DNA of 64,000 nt from Clitopilus passeckerianus (taxonomy: Eukaryota > Basidiomycota > Agaricomycetes > Agaricales > Entolomataceae). Both the position numbers and the translations under genes were made by a program. Location: NCBI GenBank assembly GCA_944990035.1, contig CALYLX010000112.1:434001-498000 (forward strand), read 5' to 3'. The notes under the pieces are model-generated. The model was not told the origin of the DNA and made no database searches. It saw only the letters and a program-made list of their open reading frames with translations. The number at the start of each line of letters is the position of its first letter. The stretch's first letter is position 1. Positions 12,127-23,538 of the stretch are shown here, one piece after another.

Positions 12127-12267
12127 TGAGAGTTCGGAGAAAGAAAGTCTGTCGCAAGAATTTTGGGAAACACGATGATGACTACTATTCCTGCTCGTGC
12201 CGGCTTAGTAAGCGCCGACGCGTGACGCGTCATTGCCGGATTTAAGGATTATGTAACCAGAATTTAT

Positions 12268-14226
12268 TCATTCCTCAACCTCAAATGCGCAACAGAATTG
12301 GTCTTTATCTAACAGAACAAGGCCTTTTCCATCTGGAGACCATCGAATATCCCTGGTTTCGAATTTCTCTGGAGTTGAGCTAGTTAAATATTTTATAGGG
12401 ACTTGGTGACGTGAAAACACGTACTGGCAGGAACACCAATGCACTCTGCAACCTCCTCTTCCTCTCCCGAATCACTCACCCACTCGTCGTTCCACAGATA
12501 CACGCAGGAACCACCAGAACATATAGCCAGACTGCCTTTGCGAACAGGGTTCCACCTTACATTTAAGACTGGATTATTGTGTAACAGTACACTCCGTAGT
12601 TTCGGTGTAAATTGTTGTTCGGGGCTTGGGAAATCGAATAGGTGCACTGAAGTCGGCATGGATTCTATGAAACGATTGGGTTCAATAGTCCGAAAGGTTC
12701 ATCAACTAGAACTTACCCAGCCTTGCGAGGAGGATGCTCCCTGTCAGGTTCCACTCCAATTGAATGGGCCCCGCTTTTGGATGGGGCTTCGTAAGATCGG
12801 CTTTGATGGTTGGTATTATTTGCAGGCCTTGAAATCGTTCGTCTTCAGAAACAAGTCTGAGTATTTCTCCCAACTGAATGCAGTTGTACATGGCTTACAT
12901 GTAAGAAAACCACGTCCTTCTGTCGCTTCAAGCCATTTGCCTGGCTCTCTCCAGATCGCCTGTCAAAACAGGAAGTGATCAGCATACGATTGACAATAGC
13001 AACCTAAGGCATGCTTACCGTTCCGGAAGGCACTCTGCTTGTAATCTCAAGCACAGAAACTGGGAGCCAGCTAAGGCAGTCAAGGACATATATCTACCGC
13101 GGTGACATCAATAGAAAGTACGCCAGTTGGCTGTAGACATGCTTACACGATCTTCCCAACCCGCCACAGCGAGGAAGGCACCACTGGGATGCCAAGTTAT
13201 TCTTCGTATGCCGAATCCAGGATCAGAATCAGGAGTGAATGAGGTGATTAAGGAACCTGTGAGTGAATACACGTGGAGTTTAAACTTCACAACTGAACCT
13301 TAGTGAAGGCAAGAACCATTATCAAAACCTGTCATTACCTCAAGTGGCCCATCCCAAACAGCAACCAAAGTTCCATTGGGAGATATCGCGAAAGAGGACA
13401 ATGAAGTGGTTGGGAGGGGAAAATGCTTTCAGGAAACTCAACATGAAGTATCGAACACAAGGCTGCGTATACACTCACGCGAAGCAGCTTGTACGAATTC
13501 GCAGCATCATAAACACCCAGTGTTTCCTTCGATTTGTGGCGTTCTGCAAGAACAAATACTCGGCCGTCCGAGCGAAAACCAAAGCCTCGGCTGAGAATAA
13601 GCTGGCGAGAATGCGTTTCAAGAGATCATGTGTACCTTTATCCGTGTGTATGGGGTATTGGATGTAGGTTGCTGACCCTGTAACAAGTGACCAAAAGGTT
13701 ACCCGCAGCTAGAGCAGCCGTGTCAGGCCATAGCGTTTCCTCTACCAACGAGAGGACATACACCCCACTCGGACCAGCACACTATAGTTCGGCCATCAGG
13801 TGCCCATTGTGCCCTGACAAGTCCTGATAGCACTTAGAAATATCATTTAAAAGCATGGTTCTTTTTACCTTCGGTTCCAGCGTCAATGCGACCGCTCCAC
13901 TCTTCGTCCCTCAGTTTCAAGACGTGAACAACACCGCGTCTAGCACACGCTGCTAAGATATACTCCGAATCACAAGACCATCCGACATGGGTTATCCAAG
14001 AGTCTGCTCCTGCATTTGTAGATGCTTTCGTCGACTTTGTCTGAGATGAAGAGAGTGCGGACTGTGTAGGAGACTGAGATGGGTCAATCTGCCAAGTTCG
14101 AGTAATTTGTAGGGTGTCTGTGCGTCGAACAATGACGCGTTCCTCTGCGGCAGTGAGCAAGAACTGAGCGCCTGGACTAAATTCGACAAGAGAGTTGGAT
14201 TGCTTGTAGATTTCTGTAAAGTCCAT
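12268..14226 (-). CDS. WD40 protein WRAP73/WDR8
   Basis: Homologue of WRAP73 (WDR8), a seven-blade WD40 protein of spindle poles and microtubule minus ends. The N-terminus MDFTEIYKQSNSLVEFSPG is the family start. Later blocks are RAQWAPDGRTIVCWSEWG, SATYIQYPIHTDKG, FVLAERHKSKETLGVYDAA, ISPNGTLVAVWDGP, FGIRRITWHPSGAFLAVAGWED, KPHPKAGPIQLEWNLTGS and the terminal RDIRWSPDGKGLVLLDKDQF. The gene has about ten exons. I could not join two places in frame: the segment 12850-12900 and the last junction near 12385. The latter would work with one more base. Head-to-head with uS17m at 14500. Confidence 0.85.
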
Positions 14227-14499
14227 CTTCAACTAAGTCGCAGATGTGGGTCGATCTGCGAATTCGGGATGCAAGTTGGTCAGGTGACCCACAGCACGCG
14301 AAATTTGGGGTCTGCAGTGGACTCGACCTCCATTTCCCTGTTAGTCTTTGCTCATTGAGCGAAAGTCCTTGCTTGACGTCGACATTCAAGGATAGTTTCT
14401 GTACGCGACTTAACTACTTGACAGGTTTGCAGATTTCCTGACTCAACCTTGGTTTCTTCAGCCCAGTCACCGACTTGTCAACACCAAACTTCGCCCAAA

Positions 14500-14914
14500 A
14501 TGCCTCCTATGGCTTTCCAAGGAATCGTGACCAAAGCTGGTTTCATGAACAAGACTGCAACTGTGACTGTATCTCGATGGGTTATGCATAAAATTACGGG
14601 CAAGGTGAGTGAAAGGTTCGTTCTCGTGATGAATGATTCTGACGTAGACCGCGTCTTTAGCGCATAGAACGGAGCAAGAAGTTCCTCGTCCACGACGAAC
14701 TTAACAGTACGGTCTAATAACCCAATTTATATTTGCTCAACTAAATGCACTGTCTACAGAACTCCGAAGGGACGATTCAGTCATTATACGGAATTGTCCG
14801 CCTATTTCCGCCAGGAAGCGCTTCAAGTTGGAGAAGATTCTAGAGAGTCCTGAAACTGAGCGAGAGCTTGCACGGACTGCTGCGGGATTGGGTACAGCAA
14901 CAGCAACTTCATGA
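14500..14914 (+). CDS. Mitochondrial small-subunit ribosomal protein uS17m
   Basis: Mitochondrial homologue of bacterial S17, which binds 16S-type rRNA in the small subunit. The OB-fold begins FQGIVTKAGFMNKTATVTV and continues after an intron with RSKKFLVHDELN, then SVIIRNCPPISARKRFKLEKI. Exons are 14500-14604, 14661-14706 and 14760-14914, giving 101 residues in one frame. There is a short fungal C-terminal extension. The 3' end converges with prefoldin 6, with 104 bases between the stops. Confidence 0.9.
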
Positions 14915-15018
14915 CACCTCAAACTGTCTCTAAAGGAGAAGCCCAACCACAGAGCGCAACACCACTTCCTATGACCCACAGCATGACAGGATATTCGAAG
15001 GATGATTGCATTACGGTT

Positions 15019-15561
15019 CTACTCCTGCGCTTGTTGGCTTTGAAGTTGTTGTAGCGAGGTCTGAATTTCGATGAGCTGATGTATACATAGACTTTAATGT
15101 AATATCTCTTAACATCCACTGCACGACTCACCTGTCCTTTCTTAACCTCTTGCTTCCCTTCGACCTCCTTGATCTGACCCTCTATGCGTTTGCTGAAGAG
15201 CTCTCATCAGAAATGCAATTTTTGTGGGTACAAGTGTCCTCACATCTCCCCTCGAATAAAGTCCAGACGCGTTTCAACATTGTTCTTTGCCTCTCCCTGA
15301 TCCTGTTCTACAAGCACCGGCCCCACAAGTTTGTACACAGTGTTTTCGGGTTTTAGGTTTGTGAATTCCTAACCATTCATGATCAAGTCAGTCTAAAAAG
15401 AGGAGGAGGGCGGCCGATCTCACCTTCTGAACTAGTTCATTTTCCGACTGCTGGGCCTCTAGCCTCTGCCTGGCATCGATCGCATTTGTCAATTCGGCTT
15501 GAATCTTCTGGAACTCTGTGGATACTGCCTGTAGCTTAGCTTGCAGAGAGTCGGTGGACAT
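15019..15561 (-). CDS. Prefoldin subunit 6 (beta-type)
   Basis: Beta-class prefoldin subunit, part of the hexameric cytosolic chaperone that hands actin and tubulin to the CCT chaperonin. The protein opens MSTDSLQAKLQAVSTEFQKI, a coiled-coil helix. The beta-hairpin core contains NTVYKLVGPVLVEQDQGEA, and the second helix includes KRIEGQIKEVEGKQEVKKG and a Gln-rich end. Introns start at 15423 (GTGAGA), at about 15228 (GTGAGG) and at about 15132 (GTGAGT). Total length is about 117 residues, as expected. Confidence 0.9.
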
Positions 15562-15881
15562 GGTTATATGATGAGCGTAGATGGGCGATTTTCACTTGGC
15601 TTGTTTGATCAAGTGCACAAGCGCGCCGGCTTCGTAGCACATTCAAACATTTAAATACCAATTTGCGTGTCATCAGCATTTCGGGTGGCCTTGCACATTC
15701 GATGGAAGTCATATGTCTACGCAAAGACGAAAAGCTAGATATATTAATCGGGTGGGGGGTGCTAGGGTATTATGTGCTTAATGTGACTATGCTGTTAGGT
15801 GTTTCCTTGGTGTTTCTGTGCCCGACACAATAATGCAGTTCTCAGAGAGGTGTCAACGTCGCGGCTTCGGGGTTTGGTGTA
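15562..15881. other. Intergenic region between PP2C and prefoldin 6
   Basis: A tandem minus-strand interval of 320 bases holding the PP2C 3' end and the prefoldin promoter. I see no coding or RNA gene in it. Confidence 0.4.
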
Positions 15882-17597
15882 TCACATTCTTTTCTGACGT
15901 TCTGTACCAGCTGTAAGACATACAAGTCAACATAATGGAATGCCGAGCCTAAGGCGAACATGTACCTGCTTGCTGTACCCTGTAATCTCTGAGTGCCTTA
16001 GTGTCATCGTTCCCCTTACCACGATTCCAGCCAGCAAGGGGAACAACAAGGGCAGTTGCATTGTCGTCTGAGCCCAGCTCCTGGGCGAAGGCAACGATCC
16101 GCTCGGCCGCGGACTTTGGGTCAGGTGCATTGCGTGCTAGATCTATAATCTCCTGGTCGGACACAATTTGTGTGACTCCATCTGAAGCCAGAATCACACA
16201 CGCCCATTCGTCCCCTGCCACGGGAAAAACATATCAGCACCATATCAATACAAATCCGCAGATTCAATCTCACTAACCTGTCAGTAGTTTCGTCCGCACT
16301 TCTGGCTCTGGGGTTACGCCAAAGGGTTTCCAACGTAGATCACCAAGGCTGGGTACATTCATCAGCTTACGGGGTAATATAGGTAGATGACAATCGAAAG
16401 CTCACCATCGAGTGTTAGTTAGGACCCCCATCCACCTAAGGAGGTATTGAGGCTCAGGCGTGAGGTGGGTTTCAATCAGCTATTATCCTCACCTTGAATC
16501 ACCAAATGAATCTGTAATGAGAGAGGATCCCATCATGCGGCGCAGTCGAATGCTTTCGACACGAGCGTCGGCGTGGTGATTCTCAGTCATAGGGAAAACC
16601 TTCCCTTCGGTCGGCGCCAGGAGCACGCGTGTGTCCCTGCTCACGGTGTTGATCACTTTTGAAACCAAGTCACCGACATTATGGCACTTACCCGACATGA
16701 GCGACTGTTAGTGCGACTGTTTTGGCCATGAAAAATGGTGTCGCAGGGGCATCCAGAGAATGCAAGAGGGCCACTGATGCAGTCGCTCCGCATTTCTGGG
16801 ATATTGAATCAGAAGACATGTTTCTGTCAATCTATTGCCTCGGTCATTTCGTAAGCCCGGTTTTGGAAGGGACTCAACACACCTCGAAGAATGCTTGTGT
16901 AGCACGCGCTTCAAGGTCAAAGGGAGGCCGCTTCTCGTTTGGTTCTATCCATGGAATAAGTGCACCCCCTTGAATCGCTTGAAGTAACCCCCCAATTCAT
17001 GGATCCAGGCGAATAGATCAGGAATATGGGATTTGTCAACAGATTCGAATATTCCATGAAGCTCCTGCCGAAGGTATTGTGAAACGGCAGAACCGCCGTG
17101 CCTGGTAACTCGATATTAGTCACAAATAACATACCGCGGGATTGAGGCTCGTACCCGTCATAAATGCCTACGAAAACCACCTGTCCGGCGAACGCCTCAC
17201 CCACTTTTTGAGGGTCCCAGTCGACACCATGGAATTTCTTCACCGAGTAACGCAGTTCTTCCGAATCCAAGGCAAGTGTCGCAAAGGCAAGAAAGTCTTC
17301 TTGATGACTGCAAATTCCAAGGGTCAGGTCTTATTTGCGTTCGTTCGGAGCTCAAACGACGTACCCTCTATTTCCCCGGGAGTTGCATCGTCCAATAACC
17401 TTCTGAGAGACCAAAGGTACTCTTATGACCCCACCTAAGAGTCAGTCAGCATCTCGGAACAACACCTAGTCGAAAACGAGAATACCAGGTGTGGCCAGCC
17501 GAACATAGTCATGATAGTGAGCGCAATTCCGTGGTATAGTATGTCGAAAGGTAGTGGAACTGCAGAACTTGGTCGTCTGCAGTATTCTAAGTGCCAT
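15882..17597 (-). CDS. PP2C-family protein phosphatase, probably mitochondrial
   Basis: Metal-dependent Ser/Thr phosphatase (PPM/PP2C). Metal-binding and structural motifs are visible: HQEDF, VGIYDGHGGSAVSQYLR across an intron, ASDGVTQIVSD and GSDDNATALVV. The start at 17597 gives MALRILQTTKF followed by basic and Ser/Thr residues without acidic ones, which is typical of a mitochondrial presequence; fungal Ptc6-type enzymes are mitochondrial. About nine exons. The run CCCCC at 16965-16969 (G on the coding strand) is one base short of the expected frame (KGGALIPWIEPNE), and the junction near 17300 is also off by one. Head-to-head with Vps20, 167 bases apart. Confidence 0.85.
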
Positions 17598-17764
17598 TCA
17601 CTTCCTCAGACCAGGATGCATCCCAGTTTGAATGTGGTACGATTTGAAGAGTCGAGTGGGCTTCAGGATGGCCGTCAAAAGGGATTGAGTGCTCGGGTGC
17701 CACATTGATCACCGTTTCTTCCCACCTGAGGTCATAGCCAACCTTGTTCATTGACCGCGATGCT

Positions 17765-18641
17765 ATGGGCGGAAATCAGTCTCTCCCAAAGGTGACTGCG
17801 CAAGACAAGGCCATTCTAGAGTAAAAACTTTACTTTTGTGATGTTTTGTGCGTTCTCTGAATAAGATATTCAGCCTCAAGTTACAGCGGGATAGATTGAA
17901 GCAGTACCAGAAGAATGTCAGTTAAGGATGACATCCGCTCGGTGTCAGCACTGACGCTTTGCTGTAGATTCAGGGAATCCTAGATCGAGAATTTGAGATT
18001 GCGAAATCTCATCTCGCTGCGGGCAGGAAAGACAGAGCAACTATTGCATTGCGTAGGAGGAAGTATCAACAGGGCCTTCTGGTCAAGACGGATTCGCAAC
18101 TCGAGAACTTGGAGCAGCTCGTGAGTGTCTAATTGTTTTCAAAAGTGGGAAGGATATCTAAGCGGCTCACAGGTGTCGACGATTGAGTTCTCGCTGGTGG
18201 AAGTATCAGTCTTGCATGGACTGAAGCAAGGAAATGAAGTATTGAAAGAAATCCATAAAGAACTAAGTGTAGAAGCTGTGGAGAAACTCCTGGACGAGAC
18301 CAGTGAAGCTAGAGAGTACCAGAGAGTATGTACTACCCCTATCTAACCTACGTGTCCTCACCACAACGTCTCCCAGGAAATAGGAGATATGCTCTCCAAT
18401 ACGCTATCATTGGATGAAGAGGATGCTGTGCAGGATGAATTACTGGCCCTCCAAGAAGCTGCCGCTGTGAGTATCACCCGTCGCTGTAATGCTCTTCCAC
18501 TTATTGAATTTGTAGGTGCATAACCCGGTGATTTTCCCAACTCCTCCCACAATGGCACCTGTTAGTACTACAAAGGAGCAGGAGCCATCAAGGCAGGAGG
18601 TAGAAGTCGAGCGGACAAAGATACCGGTGGCAGCACAATAA
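17765..18641 (+). CDS. ESCRT-III subunit Vps20 (CHMP6)
   Basis: SNF7-domain protein that nucleates ESCRT-III on endosomes and links it to ESCRT-II. It starts MGGNQSLPKVTAQDKAIL, with the N-terminal Gly expected for myristoylation. LKLQRDRLKQYQKN and ILDREFEIAKSHLAAGRKDRA follow, then a long helical core (VSTIEFSLVEVSVLHGLKQG). The C-terminus is short and acidic/Pro-rich. Exons are 17765-17820, 17874-17916, 17968-18120, 18173-18325, 18377-18466 and 18516-18641, giving 206 residues in one frame. The stop is 73 bases from the converging stop of PPIL2. Confidence 0.92.
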
Positions 18642-18714
18642 GGCATGCTACCAGGGACAATCCGATGATTTACGGATCTGCACACATACACATATGTAAT
18701 GATATTTGTATCTA

Positions 18715-20750
18715 CTACCACCCGTCGAAATCCCCAAAGCCAACCTTCCTCTTCTTCTTCGCGTCCTCTCCAGTGCTTCCTACTGAGGTTTGCGGTGCTG
18801 GACGCTTCAGATTCAAGTATTTGCCAACACCCCCACCAGAGGCTACGGTGCCGTTTGATTCAGTCCCAACCTTTGTACCAAGCCAAGTCATATCATCCCG
18901 GTGTTTTTTGTCCACCTGGACACCCTCAACCTTTTCGGCCTGGCTCTGCTTTGCAAGCTTATTAGCACGGCGCTTCTTATATTCTTCGAATGGATCCTGG
19001 TATCTGTGGCAATATGTTAGTCAAAGCGCAATCGGAGCAGAAATGATGAACGTATACATGATGACCTCGGTTATGCGAACAGGCTTCGCAGGGCGTTCTG
19101 TGCCCGGCTTGACAGGGATCTTTTCTAATGTGTCAAGGACATCCTCGCCTCCGACAAGCTTTCCAAAAACGGTGTGCTTATTGTCGAGATGTGGGGTGGC
19201 CCGGAATGTGAAGAAGAACTGTGAACTGGAAGAAAGGTCAGTCAGGATGTTAAGCATGTTAAAGTCGCTGACCCATTAGTTCCGGCCCCTTTGTTGGCCA
19301 TACTTAGTATCCCTCTCGACTCATGCTTCGCAGCCCCTTTGAGGTCGTGCTCATCACGGAAGGGTGTACCCCAGTATGACTGCCCTCCAGCCCCTGTGCC
19401 GGTTGGGTCCCCAGTTTGGATCTGTAGAAACAATGTTAACTTAGAAAAGGGGAAGATAATGAATAAACATACCATGAAGTTCGGCACAAGCCGATGGAAC
19501 AAGCAGTCATTGTATTTACCGGCCTTCGCAAGCATGAGGAAGTTATAACATGTCTTGGGAGCCTGAATTTGGATTAAGTACCAGGCTATTGTGGTTTTCA
19601 AAGTTTGAAACTTCGAACCTTTTCGCAAAATAGCTCCAAGTTCAGGCTACCTCCACCAAGACTGGTTACAATGCGAACATAAGCTCGTCGCTTGCCGACG
19701 TCCTTCTCCTTCCCTTTTCCTTTTGGAGGATTCAAGAAATCTTCAAACATGAGCTCTTCCTGGGAGAGGCGGAAAAAAGGATGGAGGGCATAAGCACTTG
19801 AACATGATGGTCAAGCGCACGACTTACCTCATCCCAAAGAAGCCGAGAGCTTCCTATCTGGGGATCCACCGACGTCGAGGTGAGAGACGCCCCGGGAAGG
19901 CCAGTAGAGTAAGGCGAGATATTCCCTGGCGGGCGTTATTGGCTTATGAGCAATTCGGATGCTGCAATGATGCTTACATGGAACTGCTTCCTTCGATTTC
20001 ACTGCAGCAACCGTTTTGACGTTCGCTACAGCTGAAGACTTGTTCGCAATGACCTGTTTTGTCGTGACTGATGCTGAAGAAGCCGAAGGAAGTCCATGCG
20101 GGTTCTGAAGTGTGATTATATCCTGCCTGTAAATAAATGTTCATCGACGGATTGCTCTACCCCTGATACGCAGACCTACTTCTTGAAGGGAACATCTGCA
20201 ATGAGATCCTTGCCGCCCTTGATACTATCGGCCAAGAAAACGTTTCCGGTTGTAGCAATAGCCACAATGTGCGAATGTTCACTGAATGGTTTGAATGATA
20301 TGGGGTCATGGATTTCCCCAGAAGCCTCTTTCCAAGAATAATGCAGAGTAATAAGTTCAGAGGGCTGCAGTGGCTCTTTGGTTACTGGGTTCGTATTGTT
20401 GTGCTGTCTGGAAAGAACACCTTAGGCCACTGGCAGGCTCCAAGAGATGCACAAACATACTTTAGCCATGGTATGATGTTGACCAGGTCAAACACACTCC
20501 CCGTTCCGTCGGAATTACGTGCGCATACAGGGTGGCTGAAGGGCTGAAAGGTGAGAGCACAACAGTCAAATGGAGTCCTATTGCCAGGATGAGGTGCTTC
20601 AGACTTGCTAGATGGACATCATGAGTATTTCCTTAGAATATTCAGGTCAATAACGTACGCTTTGAAGCCTGACGACGAAGAATGTGAGCCAAACTGTCCG
20701 CTGTGCTCTGCGTGAGTTATATAGAGCTTGTTGGAGTTTCCGTGACCCAT
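18715..20750 (-). CDS. U-box cyclophilin PPIL2 (Cyp60/Cyp8)
   Basis: Peptidyl-prolyl isomerase with an N-terminal U-box, a nuclear spliceosome-associated protein and ubiquitin ligase. It starts [19 protein letters not shown], the diagnostic family start. The U-box reads [19 protein letters not shown], then [11 protein letters not shown] and NPVTKEPL. The cyclophilin domain runs from [11 protein letters not shown] through [22 protein letters not shown] and [13 protein letters not shown] to [12 protein letters not shown]. The tail has [15 protein letters not shown] and ends GFGDFDGW. All junctions I checked join in frame, so the gene looks intact. Head-to-head with a PPR gene, 117 bases apart. 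Confidence 0.92.
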
Positions 20751-20867
20751 GCTTTAGACTGACTGAACGATGGAGATGCACGAATGGACCTGAAGCCGCT
20801 GGCAAACAAAGATAAACACAGCATTTTGACGCGTCCGGCTCAGTGACCGAAAGCATTCGACCAGCCA

Positions 20868-23056
20868 ATGCTAGCAGCTCGGAGACGGACAATCGTTCTG
20901 CTTGACTTCCTCGCACCTTCTCTACCTCGGAGGACATTTATCAAGGCAGCCCAGAACAGAAATGCCTTGTTTACAGTCACCAGGAAGGTCGACAAGTCGA
21001 CCATTGATAACCCCGAGCTACCCAGTATACCGCTTTCCGTGCCTCTCGCGACGAGGTCACAGGCCGAAGAGTTCAATAACTCCATCCAACATATACGCAG
21101 AGGAATTCAGTCAGGAAATCTTACGCATGTGCTGGAAAGGTGGAAAGCTCTCCAGGACAAAGGCCTACTTCACTTCCTCGCACATCCCGACCTCCAGGAT
21201 GTGACTGCCTTCGTGGCGGAGCTCTTCTCGCCAGAGAACGCAATCCCCTCACAACTCGAGGTACAGGCACAGGATCTTGCAGTCTATGCTGCTGTGATTC
21301 ACTCGCATGATGCACTCAACGCGTGCCTGTTGCGTTACCTAGACACAGGTGACTACTACACAGTCATCAACATTCACCGTCGGTTTGTTGCAGCAAATCG
21401 TAAATTTGGCGATGTCAAAAATGAAACAAGTGTGATTGGGAGCGATGAACTGACATCAAAACAGTTTGCTGATGAAGAGACCAAACCTCTACTCCCTCCT
21501 ACAGATGTCCTGGCTACGGGTCTTCAATTTCGAGAAGCTACGTCCCCTGGGGAGGCCACGACGCTCTTTGCTGTCACTGCAGCATATGCAAAGCTCGACC
21601 GCCTACATGATGCATTCCAAACATGCAAGGAGTATAACGTCACCTTCACCGACGTGAGAATATTTGTTCGACGCTTCGAGGCTCCTTTCGCCGCAGAGCT
21701 CACTTCCTTCATCGGGCGTATCAAAATCGCTTTCATCGTATCAAACCCAATCCAGCTCTCCAGAAAGATTAAATCCCTATCGAGAACCCCAGCATCTGCC
21801 CCACAACTTCTGACCTTCTACAATGATGTTCTGGCTGCGCTAGAAGGCCCCGACGCGTTCCTATCCATCCGCCCCGATACACCCCCACATTGTCTTGCCT
21901 CCATTGACGAAGTTATCTGGACGTGCTTTTTGGTCGGCTTCATAAAAACCAAACAGGGACGTATGGCCGCCCAGATCTGGAAGGATATCGATAGGTTGGG
22001 GGTCCAGCCTGGCGTCCATACGTTCACAGCATGGATTGACGCCTGTGACTCATTGCGGGACATTGAAGGGGCCATAGCCGCATGGAAAATGATGCATTCT
22101 CGAGGCATCGCTCCGGATAATCTCGTCTTTCGTGCCATAATCGCGGCACTTTACTGGGCCAAACGGAAGGATGCCGCAGAAACGGCGTTCGACGCATATC
22201 GGGCCACGATTGGGCAGAGGTTATCAGACAAAGACAAACTCATTGTCTACAACACCGCCCTGTCGGGGATGCTCGCGGTCTACAGAGTTGATCACGCCCT
22301 CAACCTCCTTACCTCAATGGAGGCTCAAGGTCCTTTTCCCGATATTATCACGTACAATATTTTCCTGTCATTCTACGGTCGCAAGGCAGACTTCCACAGT
22401 CTTGCTTCTATGGTTGACAGGATGGCTGCCCAGAAGATCATGGGAGACGTGCAAAGCTATTCAACCATTCTCTCTGCATTACTCAAGATTGGTCGGGAAG
22501 ATGCAGCCGATATGGTGTTCAGCATCATGAAAAACAAGGGGTGCAGCCGAACGTTGTCACGTATACGTCGATTCTACAACACCAATTGGCGGAAAAGTCG
22601 GAAGGAAATCTACGAGCGGCTCTGCGACTTCTTCGGCAAATGGAAAGCGATCCCGGCCTTCATCCTACAGAGAAGACGTATGCGACCGTGCTGAAGGGTA
22701 TTCGATGGCTGCCAAGAGAACGTGTGGTTCAACTGCGCGACGATATCCTTTCCCGTGTGAAGAGACGCTTCGTTCGGATAGGCGAGGCAACATACAACAC
22801 ACTGATCTCCACTTCACTAGAAGATCCAGCGTGCCTCGAGGATGCACTGGTATACTACCAGCACATGAAACGGGCAGGGACAGCACCTACCTGGCGAACA
22901 TTCTTCATTTTGTTGACAGGATTGAGACGGTACGAGCAGTGGGAAATAGCGGATGAGATAATTGGTGATTTGTATCTCACTGGAATGCGTGCAGGAAAGC
23001 CATTAGTAGAGGTGATGACCAGCATAAAACGTCGAAATAGGGCATCATGGGAGTAG
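20868..23056 (+). CDS. Pentatricopeptide repeat (PPR) protein, mitochondrial
   Basis: Intronless PPR protein, expected to bind organellar RNA. A basic presequence (MLAARRRTIVLLDF) precedes a long helical region. Recognisable PPR motifs include VQPGVHTFTAWIDACDS, GIAPDNLVFRAIIAALY, GPFPDIITYNIFLSFYGRK, GVQPNVVTYTSIL and GLHPTEKTYATVLKGI. The frame breaks in the GGGG run at 22538-22541, exactly inside the motif GVQPNVVTY. One more G restores a single frame of 730 codons including stop. The target RNA is unknown. Confidence 0.87.
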
Positions 23057-23100
23057 GGTATCATTTAGGGATAGATAACATGAATATTTGTTGCAAATTA

Positions 23101-23383
23101 TTAACCCCATAAGAATGCTTTCCCAAGACCCAAACGAAGATACCTTGCATAGACTGCAAAAAGCAGCCATTAGAATGTGTATGAAGGAGGTTGTGTAAAG
23201 CAGCTCACGCCAGTGACTCCATCTCCTGCCGAGCCATTTGCCAAGGACTGGCATAAGGACGATTGAGACCAGTTGGTTGAGTTGTTGCATGCTCTCTTCC
23301 CATTCCTTCTGAGCTAATTGATACTCTTCTTCAGAGTCATAAGACGAGGCAGTCGATGAAAGGTCATCTTCGTATGTCGGCAT
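23101..23383 (-). CDS. Mitochondrial import protein Mim2-like
   Basis: Small protein of 75 residues from two exons (23383-23209 and 23153-23101). The N-terminus is acidic (MPTYEDDLSSTASSYDSEEE). The core QKEWEESMQQLNQLVSIVLMP leads into one membrane segment with GKWLGRRWSHW, and the tail is YARYLRLGLGKAFLWG. This layout matches fungal Mim2, partner of Mim1 in the outer-membrane insertase for helical proteins. The assignment rests on remembered family patterns, not on a search. Its stop is 44 bases from the converging PPR stop. Confidence 0.72.
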
Positions 23384-23538
23384 CCTGCTTGAACGGAGGA
23401 ACGGAACGTTGTGTCACAAAGATGTGACAGTCGGCATGAGTGATGCTCCACAATTGCAATGCCTTGGCCGAAGCGAGGACCAGAAAAGGATCCCTCTCAG
23501 GTTGACTCTTTACGTTCACCCAGTTCATGCATAACTAG

